Assembly: GCA_955652675.1 (NCBI GenBank)
Contig: CATPBP010000142.1
Coordinates: 1-32,383 of the forward strand
Length of the DNA stretch: 32,383 nt
Source of the DNA: Candidatus Dormiibacterota bacterium
GTDB lineage: Bacteria; Chloroflexota; Dormibacteria; Dormibacterales; Dormibacteraceae
Direction: 5' to 3'
The position numbers and the translations under genes were made by a program. This document shows, piece by piece, positions 1 to 7,037 of the stretch; the first letter of the stretch is position 1, and every line of letters begins with the position of its first letter. Below the pieces are notes generated by a model. That model had not been told where the DNA came from and searched no databases. It saw only the letters and a program-made list of their open reading frames with translations.

Positions 1-99
1 ACTTGGCTGCCCAGAACGCTAAGGTCGGGGCAGACGAGCAGCACTGGGTAGTGCCTCTACTAGTAAGTGCAACACGGACAAGACTTCTGCCTACGTGCT

Positions 100-1338
100 T
101 TAGCACACCACCGGCAAGGACACCAGCCCACGGAGCGAGACGCCTGCCCGCCAGCGCAGCTGTTCCGGCGGCACGGTCAGACGGAGGTCCGGGAAGCGCC
201 GGATCAGCGAGCCGATCGCGACGCGGCCCTCCAGCCTGGCGAGCGGCGCGCCCAGGCAGTAGTGGGGGCCGAGGCCGAACGCGACGTGGTGGTGGTCCTC
301 GCGGGCGAGGTCAAGGCGCTCCGGCTCCTCGAAGCGCGCATCGTCCGTGTTCGCCGAGACGATCCCGACCAGCACCAGCGAGCCGCGGGGGAGGGCGACG
401 CCCGCCACCTCCACGTCCTCGCGCGCGTAGCGCTCGGTCGCGACGTCGACGGGGGAACCAAGCCGCAGGAGCTCCTCCACCGCCGGCCCCATGAGCTCGG
501 GGTCCTGGCGCAGGCGAACGAGCTCGTCGGGATGCGTCAGCAGCAGCAGCGTGCCCGTCGCGATCAGGTTCACCGTCGTCTCGTAGCCCGCGATCAGCAG
601 CAGCGCCACCATGGCCAGCAGCTCGTTCCCGGTCAGCCGGTCGCCGTCCTCGCCGGCGCCCGCCAGCCGGCTCACCAGGTCGTCGCGAGGCCGCTCCCGC
701 CGCTCCGCCACCAGCCGGCGCAGGAAGCGCATCATCGCCAGGATGTCCGGGAGCTTCAGGAGCAGGCGGAGGCTGGTGCTGCCCAAGGCGCTGGCGGCGA
801 CCAGCGAGTTGAACCAGCGGCGGAAGCGGAGGCGGTCGCGCTCGTCCACGCCCAGGATCTCGGAGATCAGGGTGAGCGGCAGCAGCAGGGCGTAGTCGGC
901 GACCAGGTCGGCCTTCCCGGCCGCGGCCATGCGCTCCAGCAGCTCGCCGGCAACCTGCTGCACCCGCGGCTCGAGCTGCGCAACGTAGCGGGGCGCGAAC
1001 GTGTCGCGAACCAGGCCCCGCAGCCGGTGATGCTCCGCCCCGTCGTTGTCCAGCATCGTGTGCATGAGTGGCTTCAGCGCCCCGGGCACCCACGGCCGGC
1101 GCAGGTTCCCCGGGTCCCGAGCGTTGCGCACGTCCTTCACGAACCGCTCGTCCCGGAGCACGGCGGCCGCGTCCTCGTAGCGGGTGACCAGGTAGGCCTC
1201 GCCGGAGACGCCCGGCACCGATACGCGGGCCACGGGCTGCTCCGCTCGCAGGTGAGCGCACGCCGGAAGCGGGTCAGCCTTGAACGCCGCCGAGACGATG
1301 TCCGGGGCGACAGCGCGGTGCGTCTCGGTCGTGGACAT
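100..1338 (-). CDS. Cytochrome P450 monooxygenase
   Basis: A complete 412-residue soluble bacterial P450. The I-helix oxygen-activation motif AGYETT lies at residues 250-255, the K-helix ExxR is E289-R292, and the haem loop FGLGPHYCLG carries the thiolate ligand Cys361. Length is normal for a class I bacterial CYP, so it needs separate ferredoxin and reductase partners, neither of which is in the window. The ATG at 1338 is chosen because GGGAGGTGA stands just upstream; an open frame continues further 5' but overlaps the regulator gene in another frame and has no family similarity. It starts 5 bp after the TetR gene, so the two form an operon probably controlled by that repressor. The substrate cannot be read from sequence. 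Confidence 0.95.
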   Translation of the reverse strand: MSTTETHRAVAPDIVSAAFKADPLPACAHLRAEQPVARVSVPGVSGEAYLVTRYEDAAAVLRDERFVKDVRNARDPGNLRRPWVPGALKPLMHTMLDNDGAEHHRLRGLVRDTFAPRYVAQLEPRVQQVAGELLERMAAAGKADLVADYALLLPLTLISEILGVDERDRLRFRRWFNSLVAASALGSTSLRLLLKLPDILAMMRFLRRLVAERRERPRDDLVSRLAGAGEDGDRLTGNELLAMVALLLIAGYETTVNLIATGTLLLLTHPDELVRLRQDPELMGPAVEELLRLGSPVDVATERYAREDVEVAGVALPRGSLVLVGIVSANTDDARFEEPERLDLAREDHHHVAFGLGPHYCLGAPLARLEGRVAIGSLIRRFPDLRLTVPPEQLRWRAGVSLRGLVSLPVVC

Positions 1339-1343
1339 GTCGT

Positions 1344-1943
1344 TCACCTCCCTTCGGAACCCAGACCGTCGAACCAGAGATGCGCCAGGAACGCGGGAAG
1401 TTCCTCCCACCTGGCGTCGACGACTGGATCGCCCAGCACGTCGAGGACGAGGAGGCCGACGACCGTCGCGGCCGCCACCCTCGTCAGGAGGCCGGGGTCG
1501 AGCGGCGGCAGCTGGCCCGCCTCTATGCGCCGGGCCAGCTCGACCTCCGCGGCCTCGAACGCGGGCGCGGCCTGCGCGGCCTGCGCGGCACGCAGGCCGG
1601 GGTCGGCCAGCACCTCCGGGAACACCGCCGCGAAGAGCTGCCGCCACTCGCGCAGCTCGGCGAAGCGCCGGCGCAGGTACGCGTCCATGAATGCGCGCAC
1701 GTCGATCCCGGTCAGCTCGGCGAAGTCGGCGCGGCGCTCTCCGACCCGGCCGACCTGTCCGAGCAGGGCAAGCAGCAGCTCCTGCTTGCTCGCGAAGTAC
1801 AGGTAGATGGTGCCGTCGGCGATCCCGGCCTCGCGCGCGACCTCGCGCACCGTGGTCCGGTGAAACCCCTTGCGGGCGAAGACCCGGCTGGCCGCCTCCA
1901 GGATCTGCGCTCGCCGCCGGTCGATCCGCTCCTGCTCGGACAC
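1344..1943 (-). CDS. TetR/AcrR family transcriptional regulator
   Basis: A 199-residue TetR-type repressor. The N-terminal helix-turn-helix is clear (FARKGFHRTTVREVA, then GIADGTIYLYFASKQELL), followed by an all-helical ligand-binding domain. It is first in an operon with the P450 gene, whose start is 5 bp beyond this stop. The GTG at 1943 is preferred because TGAGGG sits 8 nt upstream and a candidate -10 (TACACT, 1961-1966) would start transcription downstream of the alternative ATG at 1958. The ATG start would add only five residues. The gene's 5' end lies inside a perfect palindrome, so autoregulation is likely. The ligand is unknown and may be a substrate of the P450. Confidence 0.9.
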   Translation of the reverse strand: MSEQERIDRRRAQILEAASRVFARKGFHRTTVREVAREAGIADGTIYLYFASKQELLLALLGQVGRVGERRADFAELTGIDVRAFMDAYLRRRFAELREWRQLFAAVFPEVLADPGLRAAQAAQAAPAFEAAEVELARRIEAGQLPPLDPGLLTRVAAATVVGLLVLDVLGDPVVDARWEELPAFLAHLWFDGLGSEGR

Positions 1944-1964
1944 TGAATGAACCCTCATTCAGTG
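1941..1964. promoter_or_regulatory. Palindromic operator at the TetR/P450 operon start
   Basis: A perfect inverted repeat: CACTGAATGA, a 4-base spacer, TCATTCAGTG. It covers the start region of the TetR gene and overlaps a candidate -10. TetR-family repressors often bind TGAATGA...TCATTCA-type sites, so this is very probably the autoregulatory operator. That binding is inferred from position and symmetry. Confidence 0.75.
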
Positions 1965-2027
1965 TAAGGGACCAGGCTATCGCCGGCCAGAGCTCCGGCG
2001 CCAGCTGGGCTTCCTGACCGGCGAAGA

Positions 2028-2102
2028 GTCACCGCCTGACCGCCCAGGCAAACCCGTCAGCTGACATAAAGAAAACGGGCCGGGATCAACACCCGGCCCG
2101 TT
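2028..2102. repeat. Direct repeat copy 1 (with terminator hairpin)
   Basis: A ~75 bp element beginning gtcaccgcctga and ending in the hairpin described at 2074-2102. A nearly identical copy in the same orientation lies at 3801-3873. The copies differ by a few substitutions and a 2-base length difference in the middle. Together they bracket the TetR/epimerase gene pair. I see no terminal inverted repeats or transposase. Confidence 0.8.
2074..2102. terminator. Rho-independent terminator-like hairpin
   Basis: An 11 bp perfect stem (AACGGGCCGGG paired with CCCGGCCCGTT) around a 7-base loop. On the minus strand the A-rich flank (AAAGAAAA on the plus strand) becomes a T-rich tail, so it fits best as terminator of the leftward TetR gene that ends at 2188. 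Confidence 0.65.
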
Positions 2103-2187
2103 CCGTCCGCTGGCTCGACCCGTCTAGGGCGTGTCCCGGTGTTGCCGGATGTCCAGGGGTCTCTGATCGAGGATCAGCTGTCGCTGA

Positions 2188-2754
2188 TCATCTGCCTGCG
2201 GTCACGGCTTTGAGATCGTCGAGCGACTCTCGGATGAATTGCGGCAAGTCTCGCTGGCTGCTTTCGTTGATCCAGCGGTCGAACGCGATCCTGAAGACAG
2301 CGATCCCGGCCTCGGCAGTCAGACTCGCGGCCGGGTCTCTGACGCCACGCCGGCGCAACGCCTCAGCCATCGCCGAGGCCAGCGATGCGAGCTTGATCAG
2401 CTCGCGCTCTTGGAGCCCCGTGTTCGCAGCGATCACGGCCTGGCGCTTTAGGGAGAATTCGCGGCGCTCCTGAAGCAGGGCACCGGCGGCCTCGAGGGCC
2501 GCGGCGACCGCGTCGATCGGCGCCGCGGAATCAGGCGCGCTGGCGAGGGTGCCCACGAGGAACTCCTGCAGTGAGCCCGCGCCCCAGAACAGAACCTCGC
2601 GCTTGTCGGCGAAGTACCGGAAGAACGTTCGCTCCGTGAGCCCTGCCCGCTTAGCGATCTCCGCCACCGTGGTCTGCTCGAACCCGCGCTCGGCGTAAAG
2701 AGCGAGGGCTGCCTGCTCCAGCCGGCCGCGCGCGTCTGGCTCCCATCGACCCAT
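2188..2754 (-). CDS. TetR family transcriptional regulator
   Basis: A 188-residue TetR-type regulator. The DNA-binding helices are clear (LYAERGFEQTTVAEIAKRAG, then LTERTFFRYFADKREVLF), followed by a helical effector domain. I chose the ATG at 2754, giving MGRWEPDARGR, a start typical of this subfamily. The upstream ATG at 2787 lies inside an operator-like site and would add an unlikely N-terminus. The gene is divergent from the epimerase-like gene at 2842, with two operator-like repeats in the shared promoter region, so it probably represses both. A GATCAGC/GCTGATC hairpin overlaps its stop. Confidence 0.88.
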   Translation of the reverse strand: MGRWEPDARGRLEQAALALYAERGFEQTTVAEIAKRAGLTERTFFRYFADKREVLFWGAGSLQEFLVGTLASAPDSAAPIDAVAAALEAAGALLQERREFSLKRQAVIAANTGLQERELIKLASLASAMAEALRRRGVRDPAASLTAEAGIAVFRIAFDRWINESSQRDLPQFIRESLDDLKAVTAGR

Positions 2755-2769
2755 GCTCAGATCGTAGTT

Positions 2770-2788
2770 GATAGCAGCGACTGACATC
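2770..2788. promoter_or_regulatory. TetR operator-like site, copy 1
   Basis: A 19 bp imperfect palindrome, GATaGCAGcgaCTGaCATC. It matches the site at 2801-2819 at 17 of 19 positions. The centres are 31 bp apart, about three helical turns, so both sites face the same side of the helix. Copy 1 covers the -35 region of the rightward promoter. Binding by the adjacent TetR protein is inferred. Confidence 0.6.
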
Positions 2789-2794
2789 CCCCGC

Positions 2795-2800
2795 TATAGT
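2795..2800 (+). promoter_or_regulatory. Candidate -10 element of the epimerase gene
   Basis: TATAGT lies between the two operator-like sites and about 40 bp upstream of the ATG at 2842. It would place the transcription start inside the second site. No good -35 match is visible at 17-18 bp. Confidence 0.4.
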
Positions 2801-2819
2801 GATGGCAGCAACTGACATC
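2801..2819. promoter_or_regulatory. TetR operator-like site, copy 2
   Basis: GATGgCAGcaaCTGaCATC, a cleaner palindrome than copy 1. It overlaps the predicted transcription start of the rightward gene, so a bound repressor would block it. Confidence 0.6.
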
Positions 2820-2841
2820 ACTTGTCTACCTGGAGGTTACC

Positions 2842-3795
2842 ATGCACGTTTTCGTCACCGGCGCGTCCGGCTGGATCGGCTCCGCCGTCGTACCCGAGCT
2901 CATCGGCGCAGGTCATCAGGTCACCGGTCTCGCCCGCTCGGATGCCTCGGCCGCCGCTCTCACCGCAGCCGGGGCAGAGGTGCTTCGCGGCACTCTTGAT
3001 GACCTCGACTGCCTGCGGAGTGCAGCAGGCGCGTCGGATGGCGTGATCCACCTCGCGTTCAAACACGACATCGCCTTCTCGGGGGGCTTCCAGGACGCGG
3101 CCGACGCGGATCGCCGCGCCGTCGAGGCATTCGGCGAGGCGCTGGCGGATTCTGATCGACCGTTCGTCATCGCCTCCGGGACGCTCGGGCTCGCACCGGG
3201 GCGTGTGGCGACCGAACGGGACGGGCTTGGTCCCGCCTCGGCTACGGCGCATCGGAGCGGGGGTGCGCAGATTCGGATGGCCACTGCGCAGACGACGCTC
3301 TCGCTCGCATCGCGCAGCGTCCACTCGTCGGTTGTGCGACTCCCCCCGACGGTTCACGGCGACGGAGATCACGGCTTCATGGCGGCCCTGGTCGGCATCG
3401 CCCGCGACAAGGGCGTCTCGCGCTACATCGGCGACGGGTCCAACCGCTGGCCCGCCGTGCACCGGCTCGATGCAGCCCACCTCTTCCGCCTGGCGCTGGA
3501 GAAGGCCCCGGCGGGATCGGTGCTGCACGCGGTCGCCGACGAGGGCGTGCCGATCCGCGACATCGCCGAGGTGATCGGGCGGCATCTCGACCTCCCGGTT
3601 GGCGCCATCTCCCCCGAGGACGCAGCCGAGCACTTCGCATGGCTGGCCGGCTACCTCGCGATCGACAGCCCTGCCTCAAGCGAGCTGACTCGCGAGCTCC
3701 TGGGGTGGCACCCGACCAATCCCGGGCTCATCGAAGACCTCGACAAGGGCCACTACTTCCACGGCACCCCTAAGACCGAAGCCGCAAAGACATAA
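2842..3795 (+). CDS. NAD-dependent epimerase/dehydratase family (atypical SDR)
   Basis: A 317-residue extended or atypical short-chain dehydrogenase. The N-terminal Rossmann strand and glycine motif TGASGWIG is at residues 6-13, and the conserved VVRLPPTVHG segment follows mid-protein. The usual YxxxK catalytic pair is not obvious; the equivalent region reads ATAHRSGGAQIR, as in some atypical SDRs, so the reaction cannot be assigned. The start is supported by GGAGG 7-8 nt upstream. It is divergent from, and probably repressed by, the TetR gene at 2188-2754. Regulator-plus-SDR pairs of this kind often respond to small reactive or xenobiotic compounds, which is a general expectation and not seen here. 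Confidence 0.9.
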   Translation: MHVFVTGASGWIGSAVVPELIGAGHQVTGLARSDASAAALTAAGAEVLRGTLDDLDCLRSAAGASDGVIHLAFKHDIAFSGGFQDAADADRRAVEAFGEALADSDRPFVIASGTLGLAPGRVATERDGLGPASATAHRSGGAQIRMATAQTTLSLASRSVHSSVVRLPPTVHGDGDHGFMAALVGIARDKGVSRYIGDGSNRWPAVHRLDAAHLFRLALEKAPAGSVLHAVADEGVPIRDIAEVIGRHLDLPVGAISPEDAAEHFAWLAGYLAIDSPASSELTRELLGWHPTNPGLIEDLDKGHYFHGTPKTEAAKT

Positions 3796-3800
3796 CACGG

Positions 3801-3873
3801 GTCACCGCCTGATCGCCCAGGCACCCCGACACCTGACATAACAAAACGGGCCGGGATCAACACCCGGCCCGTT
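3801..3873. repeat. Direct repeat copy 2 (with terminator hairpin)
   Basis: The second copy of the ~75 bp element at 2028-2102, in the same orientation, starting 5 bp after the epimerase stop codon. The final 30 bases, containing the hairpin, are identical between the copies. Confidence 0.8.
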
Positions 3874-3875
3874 TT
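3843..3875. terminator. Rho-independent terminator
   Basis: A 13 bp perfect stem (AAAACGGGCCGGG with CCCGGCCCGTTTT) around a 7-base loop. The T-run follows the stem on the plus strand and also on the minus strand. It ends the epimerase transcript and may work in both directions. Confidence 0.8.
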
Positions 3876-3897
3876 GAGCTGTGCCGTCCGGAGATAG

Positions 3898-4032
3898 GAC
3901 TCGGAAATTGCCTGCCGTATCGAGACCGTCTTCGGCTGGGTGGTCGGTGTCGACAAGATCAAGCCGATCGAGATCGTGGGCCGCGACGTGATCCCGGAAG
4001 TGACGGAGTTCCCAGCCTCTCCCTCGACCTGA
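3898..4032 (+). pseudogene. Remnant C-terminus, possibly a luciferase-like flavin oxidoreductase
   Basis: A 44-codon open stretch preceded directly by an in-frame stop (TAG at 3895) and with no start codon of its own. It ends in TGA and reads like a protein tail: ...VDKIKPIEIVGRDVIPEV.... The IEIxGRDVIPE pattern resembles the last helix of F420/FMN-dependent luciferase-like monooxygenases. With so little sequence the family is a guess. It begins 23 bp after the terminator, which suggests that the body of a gene was lost when the repeat or its neighbours arrived. Confidence 0.35.
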
Positions 4033-4076
4033 TCAGCGTTGCGGCGAGGCTCGCCCGGACCTCTAGGTTCGGAATT

Positions 4077-4152
<76 letters not shown>

Positions 4153-4392
4153 ACAGCTACGGACGCCTCATCATACCGGGCAGGGCTTCGCCGCCCCTCC
4201 TCCCGCCTGAGGGCCTGCCTGGGAAGGCGGGAGCCGATTCTGCCCTCTGAACCGGCGTCATCTTCACGCTTCACGCCCGCCTGATTGGGCACGACCATAC
4301 ACCTTTCGAGGTCCATCGGTATAACATGTTTAGTGATAGCGGTAATGCAATGAATTCCCTGAAGCGGCTGAACGCTTCGAGGAGGAGGAGAT

Positions 4393-4959
4393 ATGAGTTC
4401 GACAGTCCTCGTGGTCGTGGTCGTCATCCTGATCGTGGTCGTGGCGGCCATCGTCCTCTTCGCCATGCAGGCGCAGCGGCGGCGGCAGCTGCAGGAGCGA
4501 TTCGGGCCTGAATACCAGCGCACCGTGACCGAGACGGGTGACACCAGGAAGGCCGAGCGCGTCCTGGGCGATCGCGTGAAGCACCGTCAGGAGCTCGACA
4601 TTCAGGAGCTCGATCCCGCGGCCCGCACCCGCTACGCGGAGTCCTGGCGAGTGATCCAGACCCGTTTCGTCGACGATCCGAGGGGCGCCGTGCGAGAGGC
4701 GGACGTGCTGGTCACGTCCGTGATGCGCGACCGCGGGTACCCGACTGATGGCTTCGAGCAGCAGGCGGAAGTCGTCTCGGTGGACCACGCCCCGCTTGTC
4801 GACAACTACCGGAACGCGCACCGCATCTCCACCGCCGACGCGGCCGGAAATGCGAGCACGGATGACCTGCGGCAAGCGATGGTTCACTATCGCGCGCTGT
4901 TCAACGACCTGTTGGGGCAGTCCGCCACCCAGGGCGGGCGCCGCGAGGAGATGAAGTAA
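4393..4959 (+). CDS. Single-pass membrane protein of unknown function
   Basis: A 188-residue protein with one strongly hydrophobic N-terminal helix (residues 4-24) followed by a basic stop-transfer (QAQRRRQLQ), so the rest should be cytoplasmic. The soluble part contains a helical module with RYAESWRVIQTRFVDDP, then an ADVLVTSVMRDRGYP stretch and a YRALFNDLL end. The same module recurs in the next gene. Proteins of this type are widespread in soil actinobacteria and relatives without a known function. The start has a very strong ribosome site (GAGGAGGAG). The stop overlaps the next start as TAATG, so the two are translated together. Confidence 0.85.
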   Translation: MSSTVLVVVVVILIVVVAAIVLFAMQAQRRRQLQERFGPEYQRTVTETGDTRKAERVLGDRVKHRQELDIQELDPAARTRYAESWRVIQTRFVDDPRGAVREADVLVTSVMRDRGYPTDGFEQQAEVVSVDHAPLVDNYRNAHRISTADAAGNASTDDLRQAMVHYRALFNDLLGQSATQGGRREEMK

Positions 4960-5816
4960 TGGAAAGGTCAGACGAGAGGCCGAGGGCCAACCTGGAGCCT
5001 GAGCAGGTTCCCGGACAGACCGACCCCCTGGACACGACCGCGGAGCGGCGTCCTGAGGACCTTCCGGAAGGCTCCCAGCAAGAGCAGGAAACCGCCGGGG
5101 GGTACCGGAGTCGAGAACAGCAGGACCGGCCTCGCTACGAGGACACGCCGGCGGCCGACAGCCAGGACCCAGCGATGAGCGGGGCCTCGGCCTCCCGCAC
5201 CGACGAGACGGGCGGCCGCTACGAGAACGCTGGCGACCGACGCGACTACCACCAGACCGGTGACCGTCGCGACTACGAACAGGCGCCAGAGGGCCAGGAC
5301 TACGGCCGCCAGCCGGCCGCGGCGGCCCCTGAGGGCGCAACCGCCGGCACCTACGGCACGACTGCCGAGGGCCAGGCCGCGCAGGGCCAGGCCGCCGCTT
5401 CCTACGACGAGGCGGCCGAGCGCAAGGCGGTCCAGCCGGCCGGCGGAGCAGGCACCTCTACGCTCGATCCGTCCGACACCCGCGACCAGTCCGCTCCGAT
5501 GAGCAACACACCAGAAACCGCCGGAACAGCTGGCACGGCTGGCAACGAGGAGCAGCCCGGCGTGCTGCCTCGCCAGGACGCCCAGGGTTTCCAGACCCGG
5601 TGGGAGGCTGTCCAGGCCGTCTTCGTGGATGATCCCCAAGCGGCCACCGAGCAGGCCGACGCCCTGGTCGGTGAGGTCATGGACCAGCTGCTCCGTCTGC
5701 GGCAGGAGTATCTGACGCAGCTACGCGGCGCCGTCGGCGACGGCGCCGACACTGAGGCGATGCGAATCGCCCTCCGGCGCTACCGCGCCTTCTTCAACGT
5801 CCTGCTGGGGACCTAG
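4959..5816 (+). CDS. Disordered-N-terminus protein sharing the FVDDP module
   Basis: A 285-residue protein. Residues 1 to about 200 are low-complexity and hydrophilic (Gln, Glu, Asp, Arg, Ala, Gly), with repeated tyrosine-centred units such as RRDYHQTGDRRDYEQ, so they are probably disordered. The last ~80 residues repeat the helical module of the upstream protein (RWEAVQAVFVDDPQAATEQADALVG, then RRYRAFFNVLLGT). It has no signal peptide or membrane segment. Overlap with the upstream gene and the shared module suggest that the two products interact at the membrane, one being the anchor. Function is unknown. Confidence 0.82.
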   Translation: MERSDERPRANLEPEQVPGQTDPLDTTAERRPEDLPEGSQQEQETAGGYRSREQQDRPRYEDTPAADSQDPAMSGASASRTDETGGRYENAGDRRDYHQTGDRRDYEQAPEGQDYGRQPAAAAPEGATAGTYGTTAEGQAAQGQAAASYDEAAERKAVQPAGGAGTSTLDPSDTRDQSAPMSNTPETAGTAGTAGNEEQPGVLPRQDAQGFQTRWEAVQAVFVDDPQAATEQADALVGEVMDQLLRLRQEYLTQLRGAVGDGADTEAMRIALRRYRAFFNVLLGT

Positions 5817-5840
5817 CACAACCGCGCACCGTCCCTTCTG

Positions 5841-5890
5841 GCGGGGCTTTCGCACCCGGAGACGGGGAGCGAGAGCCCCGCGTTTTAATT
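5841..5890. terminator. Rho-independent terminator between convergent genes
   Basis: A 13 bp stem, GCGGGGCTTTCGC with GCGAGAGCCCCGC (one G-U pair), followed by GTTTTAATT on the plus strand. It ends the two-gene unit at 4393-5816. Confidence 0.8.
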
Positions 5891-5913
5891 CTCGATCCGG
5901 CCGGTGGGAGGCC

Positions 5914-6336
5914 TCAGGCCACGCCCCGGTTGTCGATGGAGAGCGCACCAGGGCCGTTGAAAGCGAGCTCCAGGTTGCCCAGAACCAGCAGGTAGTAGAC
6001 CCACCGATTGACGATGCTGGGCTCGACGAAGGCAACGGTCAAGGCGAGGTAGATGGCGAGCGCGCTGCCGACGATCGCAGCCGGCCTGGTGAAGAGGCCC
6101 ACGATCAGCAGTCCGCCAACCGCCACCTCCCCGGCCGTCTGGACCAGCGCGAACCAGGTGAAGTTGGGGAGCACCACAGTGACCAGCACCTCGTGGATGC
6201 CGGGCACCGGGTTGGTCAGGAAGCCGCTCTGCACGACCGCCGGACTCACTCCATGGCCGGTCCAGTTCTGATAGGCGAAGAAAAGCCAGAAGAAGCCGAC
6301 GCCGATCCGGAAGACCGACTGCCAGAAGGCGCTCAT
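5914..6336 (-). CDS. DoxX family membrane protein
   Basis: A 140-residue protein with four predicted membrane helices. It shows DoxX-type features: an N-terminal RIGVGFFWLFFAYQNWTGHG segment and an internal GEVAVGGLLIVGLFTR turn. The DoxX/SURF4-like family comprises small quinone- or thiosulfate-linked membrane proteins of mostly unknown role. I use the ATG at 6336 because the family homology starts there. An upstream in-frame ATG at 6420 would add 28 residues that are not hydrophobic. Neither start has a good ribosome site. It converges on the module-protein pair across the terminator at 5841-5890. Confidence 0.82.
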   Translation of the reverse strand: MSAFWQSVFRIGVGFFWLFFAYQNWTGHGVSPAVVQSGFLTNPVPGIHEVLVTVVLPNFTWFALVQTAGEVAVGGLLIVGLFTRPAAIVGSALAIYLALTVAFVEPSIVNRWVYYLLVLGNLELAFNGPGALSIDNRGVA

Positions 6337-6498
6337 CGCGTGGGTGGACGAGCAGCGGCCACGAAGGCCCTTGCCAATGAGTGTGAATGCAGCTTTCGCG
6401 GCATGATTGGAATGGCGCATTTAGTATCGCAGACCGGCCCTGAAAACGCACCGGTAGACTCAAACAGCCAGGAAAGCTGTCATCAGGAGTTGTCCGAC

Positions 6499-6735
6499 AT
6501 GCCAGCGAGCAGGAACGGCGAGAGCGACGTCCCGGGGACGCTGCAGCGATCGCCGGCCAAGGCCCAGCGAACGTATAAAGAGGTTCACGACCGGGCCGTG
6601 GAGACCCATGGAGAGGGCGAGCAGGCGCACCGCGTCGCTTTTGCGGCTCTCAAGCACTCTCGGAACCTGGGCGTCAAAGGAGCCTCGCGTATGACCAAAG
6701 AGCAGCTCGGCGAGGCCATCGCCAAGAAGCAATAA
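6499..6735 (+). CDS. ChaB family protein
   Basis: A 78-residue protein. Residues 10-55 match the ChaB fold pattern (DVPGTLQRSPAKAQRTYKEV, then EGEQAHRVAFAALKHS). ChaB was named as a putative regulator of the cation antiporter ChaA, but its biochemical role is not established. The C-terminal tail (MTKEQLGEAIAKKQ) resembles the end of a small SAP/Rho-N-like helix pair, often seen after ChaB in GC-rich bacteria. The start at 6499 has AGGAG 9 nt upstream; the longer upstream frame overlaps the DoxX gene and is not credible. Confidence 0.85.
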   Translation: MPASRNGESDVPGTLQRSPAKAQRTYKEVHDRAVETHGEGEQAHRVAFAALKHSRNLGVKGASRMTKEQLGEAIAKKQ

Positions 6736-6747
6736 GTTCACCAAGAC

Positions 6748-6766
6748 CCCTCCCCGCAGAGGAGGG
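6748..6766. terminator. Weak terminator hairpin
   Basis: A short CCCTCC/GGAGGG stem between the convergent ChaB-like and small membrane genes. It is followed by a mixed TTCTC tract only, so its strength is doubtful. Confidence 0.35.
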
Positions 6767-6777
6767 AGATTCTCTCC

Positions 6778-6987
6778 TTAGTTCCTAGGATCTCTTTTGC
6801 GGCGTTCGGTGTTCGTGGCGACCAGGAGGAGGATGGTCAGGACGGCGCCTTCGATGATCCCGTAGAGGATCGAGCGCCAGACCGGCTGCGCGAACACGCT
6901 CAGGTTCACGAAGAAGAGAAGGAGCCCGAAGAGCGGAAACGCCACGGCTGCCTGGGCTAGGGTCGGCAGCGACTCCCAGCGCCGCAT
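6778..6987 (-). CDS. Small two-helix membrane protein
   Basis: A 69-residue protein with two predicted membrane helices (roughly residues 12-34 and 39-59) and a basic tail (TERRKRDP), giving a hairpin with both ends likely cytoplasmic. I do not recognise a family. The ATG at 6987 is used; a GTG at 7011 would add eight residues. It lies 50 bp downstream of the pseudokinase gene on the same strand, so the two may be cotranscribed. Confidence 0.6.
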   Translation of the reverse strand: MRRWESLPTLAQAAVAFPLFGLLLFFVNLSVFAQPVWRSILYGIIEGAVLTILLLVATNTERRKRDPRN

Positions 6988-7037
6988 CACGGCCCCAGCA
7001 TAGGTCGGCACCGAGGACGCAGAAGGGGACTAAGAGG

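Noticed and set aside
67-1806. Long plus-strand open frame opposite the first P450 and TetR genes
   Set aside because: Its product is low-complexity Arg/Gln/Ala sequence with no family pattern, while the minus strand encodes clear P450 and TetR motifs. It is an antisense artefact of high GC.
4200-4233. CTCCCGCCT/AGGCGGGAG hairpin as a terminator
   Set aside because: It has a 16-base loop and no T-tract on either strand, and lies upstream of both flanking genes.
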